Shown piece by piece: positions 1-8,496 of a DNA stretch of 63,283 nt. The position numbers and the translations under genes are program-made. The notes beneath the pieces were generated by a model, which saw only the letters and a list, made by a program, of their open reading frames with translations, ran no database searches and was not told where the DNA came from. The stretch lies in contig NZ_VFVY01000031.1 in NCBI RefSeq assembly GCF_006442315.1, positions 1-63,283 of the forward strand, written 5' to 3'. Positions within the stretch are counted from its first letter, which is position 1, and the number at the start of each line of letters is the position of its first letter. The stretch is from Mesorhizobium sp. B2-3-4. GTDB taxonomy: Bacteria > Pseudomonadota > Alphaproteobacteria > Rhizobiales > Rhizobiaceae.

Positions 1-85
1 CTCAATGCAAAAGCACGCGATGCGCGCGTGGAGTTCGCAAATGCAACTTGACACAACAGATAGTCGCTCATCGCCCTACGGGGCA

Positions 86-109
86 CTTCTCCCCGTGAAC
101 GGGGAGAAG
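86..109. repeat. REP-like palindrome
   Basis: A perfect inverted repeat with 11-base arms (86-96 and 99-109) around a GA loop. The arm reads CTTCTCCCCGT. There is no T-run on either side, so it is not an intrinsic terminator. Short G/C-rich palindromes of this kind are scattered between genes in rhizobial genomes. Apart from this and the cold-shock terminator at 134-155, I see nothing in bases 1-320. Confidence 0.5.
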
Positions 110-133
110 GACGCTGTGGTCCAGACAAATAAA

Positions 134-155
134 AAGGCGGGATAAATCCCGCCTT
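134..155 (-). terminator. Rho-independent terminator for the cold-shock gene
   Basis: Perfect 10-base arms (AAGGCGGGAT at 134-143 and its complement at 146-155) with a two-base loop. On the minus strand the stem is followed by TTTTTATTT. It lies about 165 bases beyond the stop codon of the minus-strand cold-shock gene, which it most likely terminates. Confidence 0.8.
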
Positions 156-320
156 CCCATTTCGGTAGCCTGATCGGGAGCGTCCGGTCCGGGCTGGCAG
201 CTATCTGCTGTTCCAGCTTGTCGGGTCTTTCCGCTCCGGCGCGCTTCTCGCGCGACCGTCAGTACATCCGTGACTTGCCGCGCGCCCCGAACTCTCGTCC
301 GGCGCGCGCCATTTTCAAAA

Positions 321-533
321 TCAGGCTGCCTTGCTCAGAGAACCAGCGGACGACTTGCCGGTGCGGCGGTCCTGCTCGATCTCGAAGTTGATCTTCTGGC
401 CCTCGACCAGGGTCGACAGACCAGCGCGCTCGACAGCGGAGATGTGGACGAAAACGTCCGCGCCGCCGGTGTCAGGCTGGATGAAGCCGAAGCCCTTGGT
501 GGCGTTGAACCACTTGACCGTTCCAGTTGCCAT
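321..533 (-). CDS. CspA-family cold-shock protein
   Basis: A 70-residue single cold-shock domain, the normal length for the family. It binds single-stranded RNA/DNA and acts as an RNA chaperone in the cytoplasm. RNP1 (KGFGFI, residues 13-18) and RNP2 (VFVHI, residues 27-31) are both intact, as is the N-terminal GTVKWFN strand. AAGGAC precedes the ATG. About 280 non-coding bases lie upstream, compatible with the long leaders typical of csp mRNAs. A strong terminator follows at 134-155. Alphaproteobacteria carry several csp paralogues, so no specific symbol is given. Confidence 0.96.
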   Translation of the reverse strand: MATGTVKWFNATKGFGFIQPDTGGADVFVHISAVERAGLSTLVEGQKINFEIEQDRRTGKSSAGSLSKAA

Positions 534-813
534 AAAAATAGTCCTTCACATTTGCTTTGGTATGACCAGACCGAAATCCAGCCGGTGTGCATCGAGATTT
601 TGGAGATAGACGTCAGCAAACGCGAAAGATCGCGAGGCCCGGTTCGATCGGCCGAAATATCAACGAGGCTGATATAGGCTGCTTCCGCTCAAAAAACAAG
701 ACCGGGTAAAAAGGCCGTGATTGGAACGTCGCCCCATGGCTGCCCAAATCGCGTGAAAGCGTTAAGGTAGGTTAAAGTGTGCGCGCACGTTTCGATCCGC
801 CGGGGAGAGGACC

Positions 814-1140
814 ATGAAAACCATTCTGCTTGCCGCCTGCCTGACGCTGGTGGCTGCCCAGGCGCAGGCGATCACGCGCTATGACCCGACGCGTATGAGC
901 TGCGGCAAGGTGCAGTCGACGATCGCGCGGCAGGGCGCGGTCATCCTGCGCTACAAGTCGGCGCGTGTGCCGGGGCTGCCGCTCTACGACCGCTATGTGC
1001 AGAGCCAGCAGTTCTGCACCATGGGCGAGGTGAGGACGCGCGCCTATGTGCCGAGCGCCGACACCAAGTCCTGCCCGGTCTATAATTGCAAGCGACCCGA
1101 CAACGAGCATTTCAGGCACCGGTTCATCAGGCGCCACTAG
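814..1140 (+). CDS. Small secreted cysteine-containing protein, unknown function
   Basis: 108 residues with a clear Sec signal peptide ending in AQAQA at residues 15-19. The mature part is basic and has four cysteines (MSCGK, QFCTM and a CPVYNC pair near the C-terminus), which suggests two disulphides in the periplasm. GGAGAGG lies just before the ATG. Similar short secreted proteins are common hypothetical proteins in Mesorhizobium and relatives. I do not recognise a named domain. Confidence 0.75.
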   Translation: MKTILLAACLTLVAAQAQAITRYDPTRMSCGKVQSTIARQGAVILRYKSARVPGLPLYDRYVQSQQFCTMGEVRTRAYVPSADTKSCPVYNCKRPDNEHFRHRFIRRH

Positions 1141-1203
1141 GGCAATTCCAGGAAAAGTGTGTTTCGATCTCCAGGTGATGCCCACCTGACCTGAACGGCT
1201 CGG

Positions 1204-1773
1204 CTAGAATCCGAACGAGACCTGCGCCGGCGGCGGCGGGCCGACGCGCACGCCTTCCATGGCCAGCATCTTCTCCTTGGTGACCGAGCCGCCCGGCGCC
1301 GAGAAGCCGCCGATCTTGCCGCCCGCCGCCATGATGCGGTGACAAGGTATGACCAGCGGCACCGGATTGGCGCCGAGCGCCGCCCCGGTCTCGCGTGGCA
1401 GGCCGGCATGGCCGGCGCGCTTGGCGAGTTCGCCATAGGTGGTGGTCTCGCCATAGCCGAGTTTTCTGGCCGCGTCGTAGATGGCGAGGCGGAAATCGTC
1501 GACTCCGTCGAGATCGACGGGAATGCCGGTGAAATCAACGTCCTCGCCAGCGGCGTAAGCCTTGATGGAAGCGATGAGATCGACCACCCATTTCGGCTGC
1601 GCCGTGGACGCGGAGACGCCGGCATGACGCATCAGCCGGCGCTCGATCGCCTCGCGGCTGCGTTCGGGCAGGCAGAGCCGGATCAGGCCCTTTTCGCTCC
1701 AGGCGATACCCATGAAGCCGATCACTGTTTCTAACACTGCGTGGCCAGCTGTGATCGAAGATGTCGTTTCCAT
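1204..1773 (-). CDS. ogt: Methylated-DNA--protein-cysteine S-methyltransferase
   Basis: Suicide repair enzyme that moves the alkyl group from O6-alkylguanine to its own cysteine. The active-site motif PCHR is at residues 143-146 (acceptor Cys144), preceded by the conserved GAALGANP and followed by GGFSAPGG of the DNA-binding domain. The ATG at 1773 is preferred because GGAAGGAG sits 7 bases upstream. An in-frame start at 1863 would add 30 residues without family character. The 189-residue length fits Ogt/MGMT without an Ada regulatory domain. Confidence 0.93.
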   Translation of the reverse strand: METTSSITAGHAVLETVIGFMGIAWSEKGLIRLCLPERSREAIERRLMRHAGVSASTAQPKWVVDLIASIKAYAAGEDVDFTGIPVDLDGVDDFRLAIYDAARKLGYGETTTYGELAKRAGHAGLPRETGAALGANPVPLVIPCHRIMAAGGKIGGFSAPGGSVTKEKMLAMEGVRVGPPPPAQVSFGF

Positions 1774-1955
1774 GATGCGCTCCTTCCCGCAAAGCGGCGA
1801 AATCCGGGATTCCCGCCGGTACATATCAGGAACAATATGGCATCCCTGCCTGGGTCCCGCCACCCGAAAACCACCAGATGGCCCCGATTGCTAGCCAGGA
1901 ATCGCTGGTGTAAGGGAAATCTTAACGACCCGACAAACCGGACTTCGAGCGCGGC

Positions 1956-2927
1956 TTGCCAGCAAAACAAACCCTTATCGCCATCGGCGTGATCGTGGCG
2001 GCTGCCGGCATGAGCGGCTGCACCTCGACCTCGCAGATGAAAGCCGCGCCGTCCCTGACCGAAACCGCGACGGTCGCGGGCAGCGATGCCGGCTTCACCG
2101 TGCCGCTGCCGCAGACGGTTTCGGTGCTGCCGCAATCCTCGGGCATCGCCCCTGTCCAGACCGCCGAGCTGGCGCCCGGCGCCACCGTCATTTCCGAAGG
2201 CGAGGCCGCCGCCCAGCCGGCCGCCGCGACCGCTGCCTTTGCCGGCGCGACGCCCGCGGCTCCGGCCGTGCCCGCCATCATGGTCGTCGGCACCAATGCC
2301 TGGCAGGCGCCGGCACCGGTGAAAGCCGGCCAGCCGGTCAAGGCAGGCCTGCCCGTGGTCAAGTCGGCCGAGACCTACACCACGGCCGGCCTCATCGTGC
2401 CGGCGACAGCCGGCGGCCAGAAGACCATGCCCGGCGTGCAGCAGGTGGCCTATGTCGTGCCGCAGAACCCGGCGGCGCTCGTCCAGTTCCCGTCCGCGCC
2501 GCTCACGCCGGCCGAGCCCGAACAGCATGCCACCGGCGTGCGTGGCGAGGTCGACCGGCTGATCGTCAAATACGCCGCGCTCTATCAGGTGCCGGTGGAC
2601 CTGGTGCGCCACGTCGTCAACCGCGAAAGCACCTACAATCCCAAGGCCTACAATAACGGCCATTGGGGGCTGATGCAGATCAAGCACGCGACGGCCCGCG
2701 GCATGGGCTATGACGGGCCGGCCAAGGGCCTGTTCGACGCCGAGACCAATCTGAAATACGCGGTCAAATATCTGCGCGGCGCCTGGCTTGTATCCGACGG
2801 CAACGCCAAGAAGGCCGACTGGCTCTACCAGACCGGCTATTATTTCGACGCCAAGCGCAAGGGTCTGCTCGAGGCCACCGGCCTCGGCGTCGACCGCAAG
2901 CGCCGGCGTGCGCAGCCCGACGCCTGA
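1956..2927 (+). CDS. Lytic transglycosylase (SLT domain), probable lipoprotein
   Basis: 323 residues. The N-terminal membrane segment ends in GMSGC, a possible lipobox. A long Ala/Pro/Val-rich low-complexity linker (about 25-190) follows, then a C-terminal SLT domain with the catalytic glutamate in NRESTYNP (Glu224) and the GLMQI motif. It should cleave peptidoglycan glycan strands in the periplasm, producing 1,6-anhydro ends. The start is a TTG: an in-frame stop at 1923 rules out an earlier one, and no strong ribosome site is visible. The GNAT gene follows after 5 bases. Confidence 0.85.
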   Translation: MPAKQTLIAIGVIVAAAGMSGCTSTSQMKAAPSLTETATVAGSDAGFTVPLPQTVSVLPQSSGIAPVQTAELAPGATVISEGEAAAQPAAATAAFAGATPAAPAVPAIMVVGTNAWQAPAPVKAGQPVKAGLPVVKSAETYTTAGLIVPATAGGQKTMPGVQQVAYVVPQNPAALVQFPSAPLTPAEPEQHATGVRGEVDRLIVKYAALYQVPVDLVRHVVNRESTYNPKAYNNGHWGLMQIKHATARGMGYDGPAKGLFDAETNLKYAVKYLRGAWLVSDGNAKKADWLYQTGYYFDAKRKGLLEATGLGVDRKRRRAQPDA

Positions 2928-2932
2928 TCGGG

Positions 2933-3421
2933 ATGGCCGAACCGCGTCCGCCGGCTCCAAACGACATCCGGCTGCGCAAAATCCTCGACGAGACGCTGGT
3001 CGCGCCGCACTGGCCGGACGGCTTCGTCATGCGCGGCCTCGAGCCCGGTGACGCGCTGCCGTTGCATGCCCTGCTGAGCGATGTCTATGGCGATGGAGAC
3101 GAAGGCCCGTTCGAGGAATGGTGGCCGCGTGTCGTCGGCGATCCGGAATTCGACCCGGCGCTGTGTTTCCTCGTCATCGATGCCAAGGGCCGGCTGGCGG
3201 CCGCGGCACTGTGCTGGACTTCGGCCTATGTCAAAGACCTCGTCGTTCATCCCGAGGCGCGCGGCAAGGGTGTCGGCGAAGCGCTGATGTGGCATGCCTT
3301 CGCCGTCTTTCGCGGTCGCGGCGCGACCCATGTCGATCTGAAAACCAACACCGTGGACAGTGCCGCCGCCGTACGGCTCTACGACAGGCTCGGCATGTTC
3401 GAGGTCGAGTGGGCGGGCTGA
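2933..3421 (+). CDS. GNAT-family N-acetyltransferase
   Basis: 162 residues with a GCN5-type fold. The acetyl-CoA loop appears as PEARGKGVGEAL (about residues 107-118), preceded by the VKDLVVHP strand, and a C-terminal VRLYDRLGM helix follows. The substrate cannot be told from sequence. It starts 5 bases after the transglycosylase stop, so the two are probably cotranscribed. Its stop directly abuts the stop of the next minus-strand gene with no spacer. Confidence 0.88.
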   Translation: MAEPRPPAPNDIRLRKILDETLVAPHWPDGFVMRGLEPGDALPLHALLSDVYGDGDEGPFEEWWPRVVGDPEFDPALCFLVIDAKGRLAAAALCWTSAYVKDLVVHPEARGKGVGEALMWHAFAVFRGRGATHVDLKTNTVDSAAAVRLYDRLGMFEVEWAG

Positions 3422-3760
3422 TCAGATATCTGGCGCGTTGCCGATTTTCTTCTTGAGTTCGAGCGCCCAGGCGCGGCCTTCATCGCCGCCCCACAAGAGC
3501 CAGGCGATATAGCCGGCCGAGGGGTTGTCTTCATTGCCGTAATTCTTGCCGCGCTTGTCGACCTCGTGGCGGGCGAAGTAGCTGACCATTCGCCGGATGG
3601 TGGACGGCGACAGGTTGCGGCGGTTCTTCAATTCGGTGGCTCGGGCGACCCCGATCTCGGTGCCGCCACGGCCGAACTCGCCGCGCAACCGCAAGCCCTT
3701 GGCGGCATTGTCGGCCACCACTTGCGGGCAGCGCAGGTCGATCTCGTCGTCATCGTGCAT
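3422..3760 (-). CDS. Small conserved protein with an SAGYIAWLLWGGDEG motif
   Basis: 112 residues from the ATG at 3760, where the acidic start DDDEIDL begins. A longer in-frame start at 3910 has poor composition. Recognisable pieces are a Gly/Arg-rich stretch (GEFGRGGTEIGVARA), a STIRRMVSYFARHEVDK helix and a C-terminal SAGYIAWLLWGGDEGRAW. From memory, this arrangement resembles a small domain seen in phage-encoded structural or maturation proteins. That is inference. Divergent from the tail-tube-like gene at 3901, with a 140-base shared upstream region. Confidence 0.65.
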   Translation of the reverse strand: MHDDDEIDLRCPQVVADNAAKGLRLRGEFGRGGTEIGVARATELKNRRNLSPSTIRRMVSYFARHEVDKRGKNYGNEDNPSAGYIAWLLWGGDEGRAWALELKKKIGNAPDI

Positions 3761-3842
3761 CGTGTCGACTTCCCATCGGCTGTTCCTACGTGATTGCAAC
3801 AATGCAGGGAAGCCGGGTGTGTTCCCATCCGGCAGCCGGCGC

Positions 3843-3871
3843 TTGCACGTCGCGCGTGACTGGCCGACAAT
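3843..3871 (+). promoter_or_regulatory. Probable promoter of the tail-tube-like gene
   Basis: TTGCAC at 3843-3848 and GACAAT at 3866-3871 are separated by 17 bases, a sigma-70-like arrangement. AAGGAGGAG lies shortly upstream of the ATG at 3901. Confidence 0.5.
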
Positions 3872-3900
3872 GAGGATGTCGGGCAAGGAGGAGTTTCGGC

Positions 3901-4419
3901 ATGCCGCCATTCACCGTCAATCCGCAGCGTTTCGACCCCTACAAGAACTATCGCTTCCGGGTGAAATGGGATGGCCGCTACGTGGCCGGCATTTCCAGGG
4001 TCAGCGCCTTGAAACGCACCACCGATGTCGTTGAACATCGCGACGGGGGTGAGACCGGCACGACCCGTAAATCGCCCGGGATCACCCGCTTCGAGCCGAT
4101 CACCATCGAGCGCGGGGTGACCCATGATCTCGAATTCGAGCGTTGGGCCAACAAGGTCTGGGACCTGCAGGCCAGCGGCGATATCTCGCTCAAGGATTTC
4201 CGCAAGGATCTGATCCTGGAATTCCACAACGAAGCCGGTCAACTCGCGATCGCTTACAAAATCTACCGGTGCTGGCCGTCGGAGGTGCAGATGCTGCCCG
4301 AGCTCGACGCCAATGCCAATGCGGTGGCGATCCAGAGCATGAAGCTGGAGAACGAGGGCTGGGAACGCGACACGGATGTCGCCGAGCCGACAGAGATGAT
4401 GTTCACCGATCCGCCGTGA
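3901..4419 (+). CDS. Orphan phage tail tube protein, T4 gp19 / contractile-injection family
   Basis: 172 residues. The N-terminal DPYKNYRFRVKWDGRYVAGIS strand, a central HRDGG ... KSPGITRFEPITIERGV block and the C-terminal MKLENEGWERD strand match the gp19/TIGR02241 family. Members form the inner tube of contractile tails and extracellular contractile injection systems. No sheath, baseplate, spike or ATPase genes flank it, so it cannot form an injection system locally. It has its own promoter and ribosome site (AAGGAGGAG). Intact reading frame. Function outside a tail is unknown. Confidence 0.8.
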   Translation: MPPFTVNPQRFDPYKNYRFRVKWDGRYVAGISRVSALKRTTDVVEHRDGGETGTTRKSPGITRFEPITIERGVTHDLEFERWANKVWDLQASGDISLKDFRKDLILEFHNEAGQLAIAYKIYRCWPSEVQMLPELDANANAVAIQSMKLENEGWERDTDVAEPTEMMFTDPP

Positions 4420-4513
4420 TCGGCAAAAATGTAGGGAACCGGTCGCGGCCAAACGTCCTTGGGTCGTAGAGCACCCGCCGGGACGCCGGCGCCCTGAACA
4501 AAGGAGCCCGATC

Positions 4514-5257
4514 ATGATCACCTTTCCCAACGAATCCGCCAGATACCGCACCCAGCGCGAAAAGCTTTTGAAGAAGGAAATCGAGCTGCGCCGCGCCATG
4601 GAAGACGTGGCCGAGGCGCGCCGCGCCCTGCCGCCCGGCGGGCTGGTGCCGCAGGACTACGTGTTCGACGGGCTCGACGCCGCCGGCAAGCCCGCCGCGG
4701 TCAAACTGTCGGACCTGTTCGCACCCGGCAAGGATACGTTGATCCTCTATCAGATGATGTTTCCCCGCCACCCGCAGGAGACGCGCGATGTCGCGGCGAG
4801 CGGCGGCACGGCCAGGCTCGCCCGGCCCGACCAGCCATGCCCGTCCTGCACCGCGCTGCTCGACCAGTTCGACGGCGCGGTCGGGCATCTCCAGGCGGCC
4901 GGGTTCAATTTCGCGGTCGTGGCCAAGACGGCGCTGGAAAACCTCGTCACGCTCGGCCGGGATCGCGGCTGGAAGAACATGCGGCTGGTCTCGTCGGCCA
5001 ACAACAGCTTCAAGCGCGACTACAACGCGGAGTCGGGCGATGGCGCGCAATTGCCGCTGCTGTCGGTGTTCCGCAGGGATGGCGACGGGATCAGGCATTT
5101 CTGGTCGTCGGAGCTAGGCTTCGCGCCGACCGAGCCCGGTCAGGATCCGCGCGCCATCGGCACTTGCGAGATCCTGTGGAACCTGATGGACTTTACCCCG
5201 GAAGGCCGGCCGGACTGGAACGAACAATTGCAGTACAGCGAAGCCTGCTGTCACTGA
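4514..5257 (+). CDS. DUF899 thioredoxin-fold family protein
   Basis: 247 residues. Family hallmarks seen are a charged N-terminal helix (RTQREKLLKKEIELRRA), a LILYQMMFPRHPQE strand, a CPSC pair at the thioredoxin-like active-site position and a C-terminal WNLMDFTPEGRPDW. The family has a thioredoxin-like fold but no firmly established reaction. AAGGAG precedes the ATG. A second DUF899 gene lies at 36004-36747. The genomic role is unclear. Confidence 0.88.
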   Translation: MITFPNESARYRTQREKLLKKEIELRRAMEDVAEARRALPPGGLVPQDYVFDGLDAAGKPAAVKLSDLFAPGKDTLILYQMMFPRHPQETRDVAASGGTARLARPDQPCPSCTALLDQFDGAVGHLQAAGFNFAVVAKTALENLVTLGRDRGWKNMRLVSSANNSFKRDYNAESGDGAQLPLLSVFRRDGDGIRHFWSSELGFAPTEPGQDPRAIGTCEILWNLMDFTPEGRPDWNEQLQYSEACCH

Positions 5258-5267
5258 CGCCAGGCCT

Positions 5268-5486
5268 TCAGCCCTTCCGCTCCAATTCGGAATGGCTTTT
5301 CAGCACATGGTCGCCGTCGGCCAGTTCGATCAGGTAGGCGGGCTCTTCGGGGCTCGCCTTGCGCACCACTTCCGTGCCCTTGATCGTGCGCTTCACCTCG
5401 CTGGTGAAGCTCCTGCTTACCTTGCCGTCGGCGGTATGCGCGCCCCACTTCCAGGTCACGCGCGCTCCCTTGCGCAGCTTGTGCAT
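5268..5486 (-). CDS. DUF2945 / HVA1-type small tudor-fold protein
   Basis: 72 residues, starting at the ATG at 5486 behind GGAGGAG. The pattern KGARVTWKWG ... KASPEEPAYLIELADG ... VLKSHSELE is the small SH3/tudor-like barrel annotated as DUF2945 or hypervirulence-associated protein. Cytoplasmic with no signal peptide. Function is not established. It converges on the DUF899 gene, with 10 bases between the two stops. Confidence 0.85.
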   Translation of the reverse strand: MHKLRKGARVTWKWGAHTADGKVSRSFTSEVKRTIKGTEVVRKASPEEPAYLIELADGDHVLKSHSELERKG

Positions 5487-5593
5487 GTCGGCTCCTCCGG
5501 CAGAGGAATGTTCCGCGCCGCCAACGGTTCCTGAGAACCAAAGGCCGGACCGGACGTTGGCCTTGTCCATTCACCCCATCACAGGAGCATGCC

Positions 5594-6016
5594 ATGACCG
5601 ACAGAAGCCTCGCCGAGATTGCCGAAAAGATGCGCGCCATCGACGTCGCCATGCTGTCCACCCATACGCAGAACGGCGCAATCGCCGGGCGGCCGATGAG
5701 CAACAACCAAGATGTCGAGTATGACGGCTCGTCCTATTATTTCACCTGGGACAAGTCGCAGGTGGTCGAAGACATCGAGCGCGACGCCAACGTGTCGTTG
5801 GCCTTCAAGGGCGATGACGGGTTCTGGGTGGCGGTCGAGGGCAATGCCGAGATCATCCGCGACAAGGCCGCCTTCGAAGAACACTGGAACGAGGACATAG
5901 ACGACTGGTTCGAAAACGGCACCGACACGCCCGGCCTGGCGATGATCAGGATCGAGGCCGTGCGCGCCCATTACTGGGATGGCGAGGACGAGGGCGAGGT
6001 AACGCTACAGGCGTGA
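5594..6016 (+). CDS. Pyridoxamine 5'-phosphate oxidase-like general stress protein
   Basis: 140 residues of the split-barrel flavin-binding fold (Pyrid_ox_like). SYYFTWDKSQVVEDIERDANVSLAFKG is the diagnostic core, and the C-terminus (ARAHYWDGEDEG type) matches the general stress protein 26 subfamily. It probably binds FMN or a related flavin. It is not a true PdxH, because the PLP-site residues and C-terminal extension are absent. ATG at 5594 follows ACAGGAG. Confidence 0.88.
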   Translation: MTDRSLAEIAEKMRAIDVAMLSTHTQNGAIAGRPMSNNQDVEYDGSSYYFTWDKSQVVEDIERDANVSLAFKGDDGFWVAVEGNAEIIRDKAAFEEHWNEDIDDWFENGTDTPGLAMIRIEAVRAHYWDGEDEGEVTLQA

Positions 6017-6177
6017 CAACGCCTTGTCCCCACGCCAGGAAGCGGGAACAGCGTTTCGAAGAGCAGCCGTGATGTGGCGGTTCCCGTAGTCGCTGACGTC
6101 GGGGCGTTTCAACTTCGGCCGCTGTTGTTCGTGAAGCTCCCGCTCCAGTCGGCAGGAACATTGGAAGACCCGCTGCA

Positions 6178-7211
6178 TTGATAGGGGACGGCGACCCCTT
6201 TCACGGACTCGAAGTGCGACCCACACTTAAAGACATATGGGACTTGGTGCGGGAAAGTGCGATTGGCTTTGTCAACGACAATGCCCTCAGTCATGGCGCG
6301 GCGATGGCCTTTTATGCAGCGACCTCGCTCGCGCCGGTTCTGATTATCGTGGTCGCGATCGTTGGCCTCGCATTTGGTCATGATGCGGCGCAACTGGCTT
6401 TGTCTGCTCAAATATCGGGGCTAATGGGTTCAGAAAGCGCTGCACTCCTTCAGTCGGCGCTCGAAGGGGCATCCAGCAAATCATCGGGGACCCTGGCGGC
6501 CATTATCGGCGTGGTCACTCTGTTCGTCACCGCCTCCGCTGTGTTCGGCGAGATGCAGCAGGCGCTGAATGCAATATGGAAGGTCGAAGCGAAAGGGACT
6601 TCGCTGTCTCGTCTTCTGCGCGCGCGTGCCGCAAGTCTCGGCCTGGTCGCCGCCCTCGGCTTTATGTTGCTGGTATCCTTGGTGGCGAGCGCGGCGATCT
6701 CCGCCGTAGGCAGTGTGATCAGCGCTCATTTGCCGTTCGGCGAATTTGTTCTGAGTGCCATAAACACCCTGATTTCCTTTTTGCTGATCTCTGTAATGTT
6801 TGCCGCGATCTACAAGATCCTGCCGGACCGTGCCTTGGAGTGGCGGGATGTCGGGATCGCGCCGTCGTGACGGCGGCACTGTTCACATTGGGGAAGTCGC
6901 TTATCGGTTGGTATATCGGCACAAGTGCGATCGCATCATCCTACGGTGCGGCCGGAGGGCTGCTCGTCATACTGCTCTGGGTCTACTATTCATCGGAAAT
7001 CTTTCTGCTCGGGGCAGAGTTGACCCGTGCCTATTCCGTTCGACATGGGAGCAGGTCCGACCTCAACGGGTTGGTTCAAAATGGCCCCGCTTCAGAAGGC
7101 CTTGCTTCAATTCGGCCGAAGCCCGGCCCGTCAGGGGCCGTTGCATTGCTGGCGGTGGCGTGCGTGAGCGCGATGGCGACAGCCTTTCTATTCGGGCCTC
7201 GTCGCTCATAG
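6178..7211 (+). pseudogene. YihY/BrkB-family inner membrane protein, broken by a frameshift
   Basis: The N-terminal part (TTG at 6178 to a stop at 6870) carries the family signature ALSHGAAMAFYAATSLAPVL and TASAVFGEMQQALNAIW. The C-terminal part continues in another frame (about 6860-7211) with VVTAALFTLGKSLIGWYIG and ILLWVYYSSEIFLLGAEL. The expected VGIGAVVTAALF junction reads ATCGCGCC instead of ATCGGCGCC near 6858, so loss of one G explains the break. This is either a real pseudogene or a sequencing error. The function of intact members is uncertain; the rbn/RNase BN name is historical. Confidence 0.82.
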
Positions 7212-7332
7212 GCGCAGATCACGCCGCGGTCGCAAGGCTGTTTGTCTCCTATGTGAGGAGAAAGGACGCGGCTGGCAACCTCACCGCATCTGCCGCGTTG
7301 GGTCTGCGAGGACACCATCACGGAGCATCTCG

Positions 7333-7875
7333 ATGAACCCGCATCTCGCCATTGCCATGCTGGCGCTTCTCGCCGGCGCGCCTTCAGCCTTTGCCCAGCA
7401 GGCCGGCACCTTGCCGGCGGTGTCGGAGAGCAAGGTCGACACCGAGACGTTCACCAAAACGCTGGTCAGCGCCAACCGCTTCGAGATCGAAAGCAGCAAG
7501 CTGGCGCTGAAGAAGGGCGTCGCGGCCGACGTCAAGGATTTCGCCGAGCTGATGGTCAAGGACCACACCAAGGCCGGACAGGATTTCAAGGCGGCGCTGG
7601 AAAAGCGCCAGACCACGGCATCGGTCACATCAGATGGCCCGCCGCTGCTGCCCAACGACCAGGCGATGCTCGATCAACTCAAGGCGCTGGACGGCGACGC
7701 GTTCCAGGCCAGGTACATCGCCGTGCAGACCGAGGCGCACAAGCAGGCGGTGGCGATGTTTTCCACCTATGCGCGGTCCGGCGACGATCCGGCGCTGAAG
7801 GAATTCGCCAAGAAGACGCTGGAGGTGCTCAAGATGCACGAGATGCATCTGCGGGATGTCGCGGCGGTGCATTGA
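7333..7875 (+). CDS. DUF4142-domain exported protein
   Basis: 180 residues with a signal peptide ending SAFAQ (about residue 22) and a mostly helical DUF4142 domain. Typical pieces are NRFEIESSKLALKKG, DFAELMVKDHTKAGQDF and a C-terminal TLEVLKMHEMHLRD. The fold is ferritin-like in appearance, located in the periplasm, and its function is not established. A decayed copy of its 3' end occurs at 11856-11922. Confidence 0.88.
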   Translation: MNPHLAIAMLALLAGAPSAFAQQAGTLPAVSESKVDTETFTKTLVSANRFEIESSKLALKKGVAADVKDFAELMVKDHTKAGQDFKAALEKRQTTASVTSDGPPLLPNDQAMLDQLKALDGDAFQARYIAVQTEAHKQAVAMFSTYARSGDDPALKEFAKKTLEVLKMHEMHLRDVAAVH

Positions 7876-7997
7876 GTTCCTTTTTGACGTTGGCGCTTCC
7901 TCTCATTGCCCGGCAGGCAGATGAGGGGCAGCGCTGACTTCGATGGTTCGTGGGCAAGCAGCCGTATAGGATTGCCGTATCAACCACGGAGTGCCGC

Positions 7998-8462
7998 ATG
8001 CCCAGGATCGACCTCTCCGCCGTACCCGCCCGCAAGGGCTCGCCCTATCCAGCCCCTTTCGATCAGCCTTGCGCGACCCGCATCCGCCGGCGCCTCGGCG
8101 ATGCCGGCGGGCTCAGCGATTTCGGCGTCAACCTGATGGAACTTCCGCCGGGCGGCTGGTCGAGCCAGCGCCACTGGCACAGCCATGAGGACGAGCTCGT
8201 CTATATATTGGAGGGGGAGCTGGTGCTGGTCGAGGATGGCGGCGAGACGCTGCTCAAGGCCGGCGACTGCGCCACCTTCGCCAAGAACAGCGGCAACGGC
8301 CACCACATGATCAACCGGTCGGCGGCGACCGCGCGCTATCTCGAAGTCGGCTCGCGCGACATGGAGGATGTCACCACCTGCTCCGACATCGACATGATGA
8401 GCCCGAACTCGGACGGGCGATTTTTGCACAAGGACGGGACGCCTTATCCGGGGCAGGGGTGA
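7998..8462 (+). CDS. Cupin-domain protein
   Basis: 154 residues, starting at ATG 7998 behind a GGAG. Cupin motif 1 is RHWHSHEDELVYILEGEL, and motif 2 follows at GDCATFAKNSGNGHHM. The metal-binding histidines and glutamate (HWHSHEDE) are present, so it probably binds a divalent metal. Family members of this type are often annotated as cupin proteins with sugar or small-acid substrates, but no substrate is evident. Single gene, convergent with the outer-membrane gene. Confidence 0.85.
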   Translation: MPRIDLSAVPARKGSPYPAPFDQPCATRIRRRLGDAGGLSDFGVNLMELPPGGWSSQRHWHSHEDELVYILEGELVLVEDGGETLLKAGDCATFAKNSGNGHHMINRSAATARYLEVGSRDMEDVTTCSDIDMMSPNSDGRFLHKDGTPYPGQG

Positions 8463-8496
8463 CGCATCCCTCGAGTGGACCGGCTTGTCGCGATCC

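Noticed and set aside
3422..4419. Prophage remnant
   Set aside because: Only a tail-tube-like gene and a small partner are present; no integrase, capsid or lysis genes are found, and both frames are intact.
6576..7211. A separate gene for the second half of the YihY locus
   Set aside because: Its first 95 codons are nonsense relative to the family, and its C-terminal part continues the upstream frame after a one-base loss.
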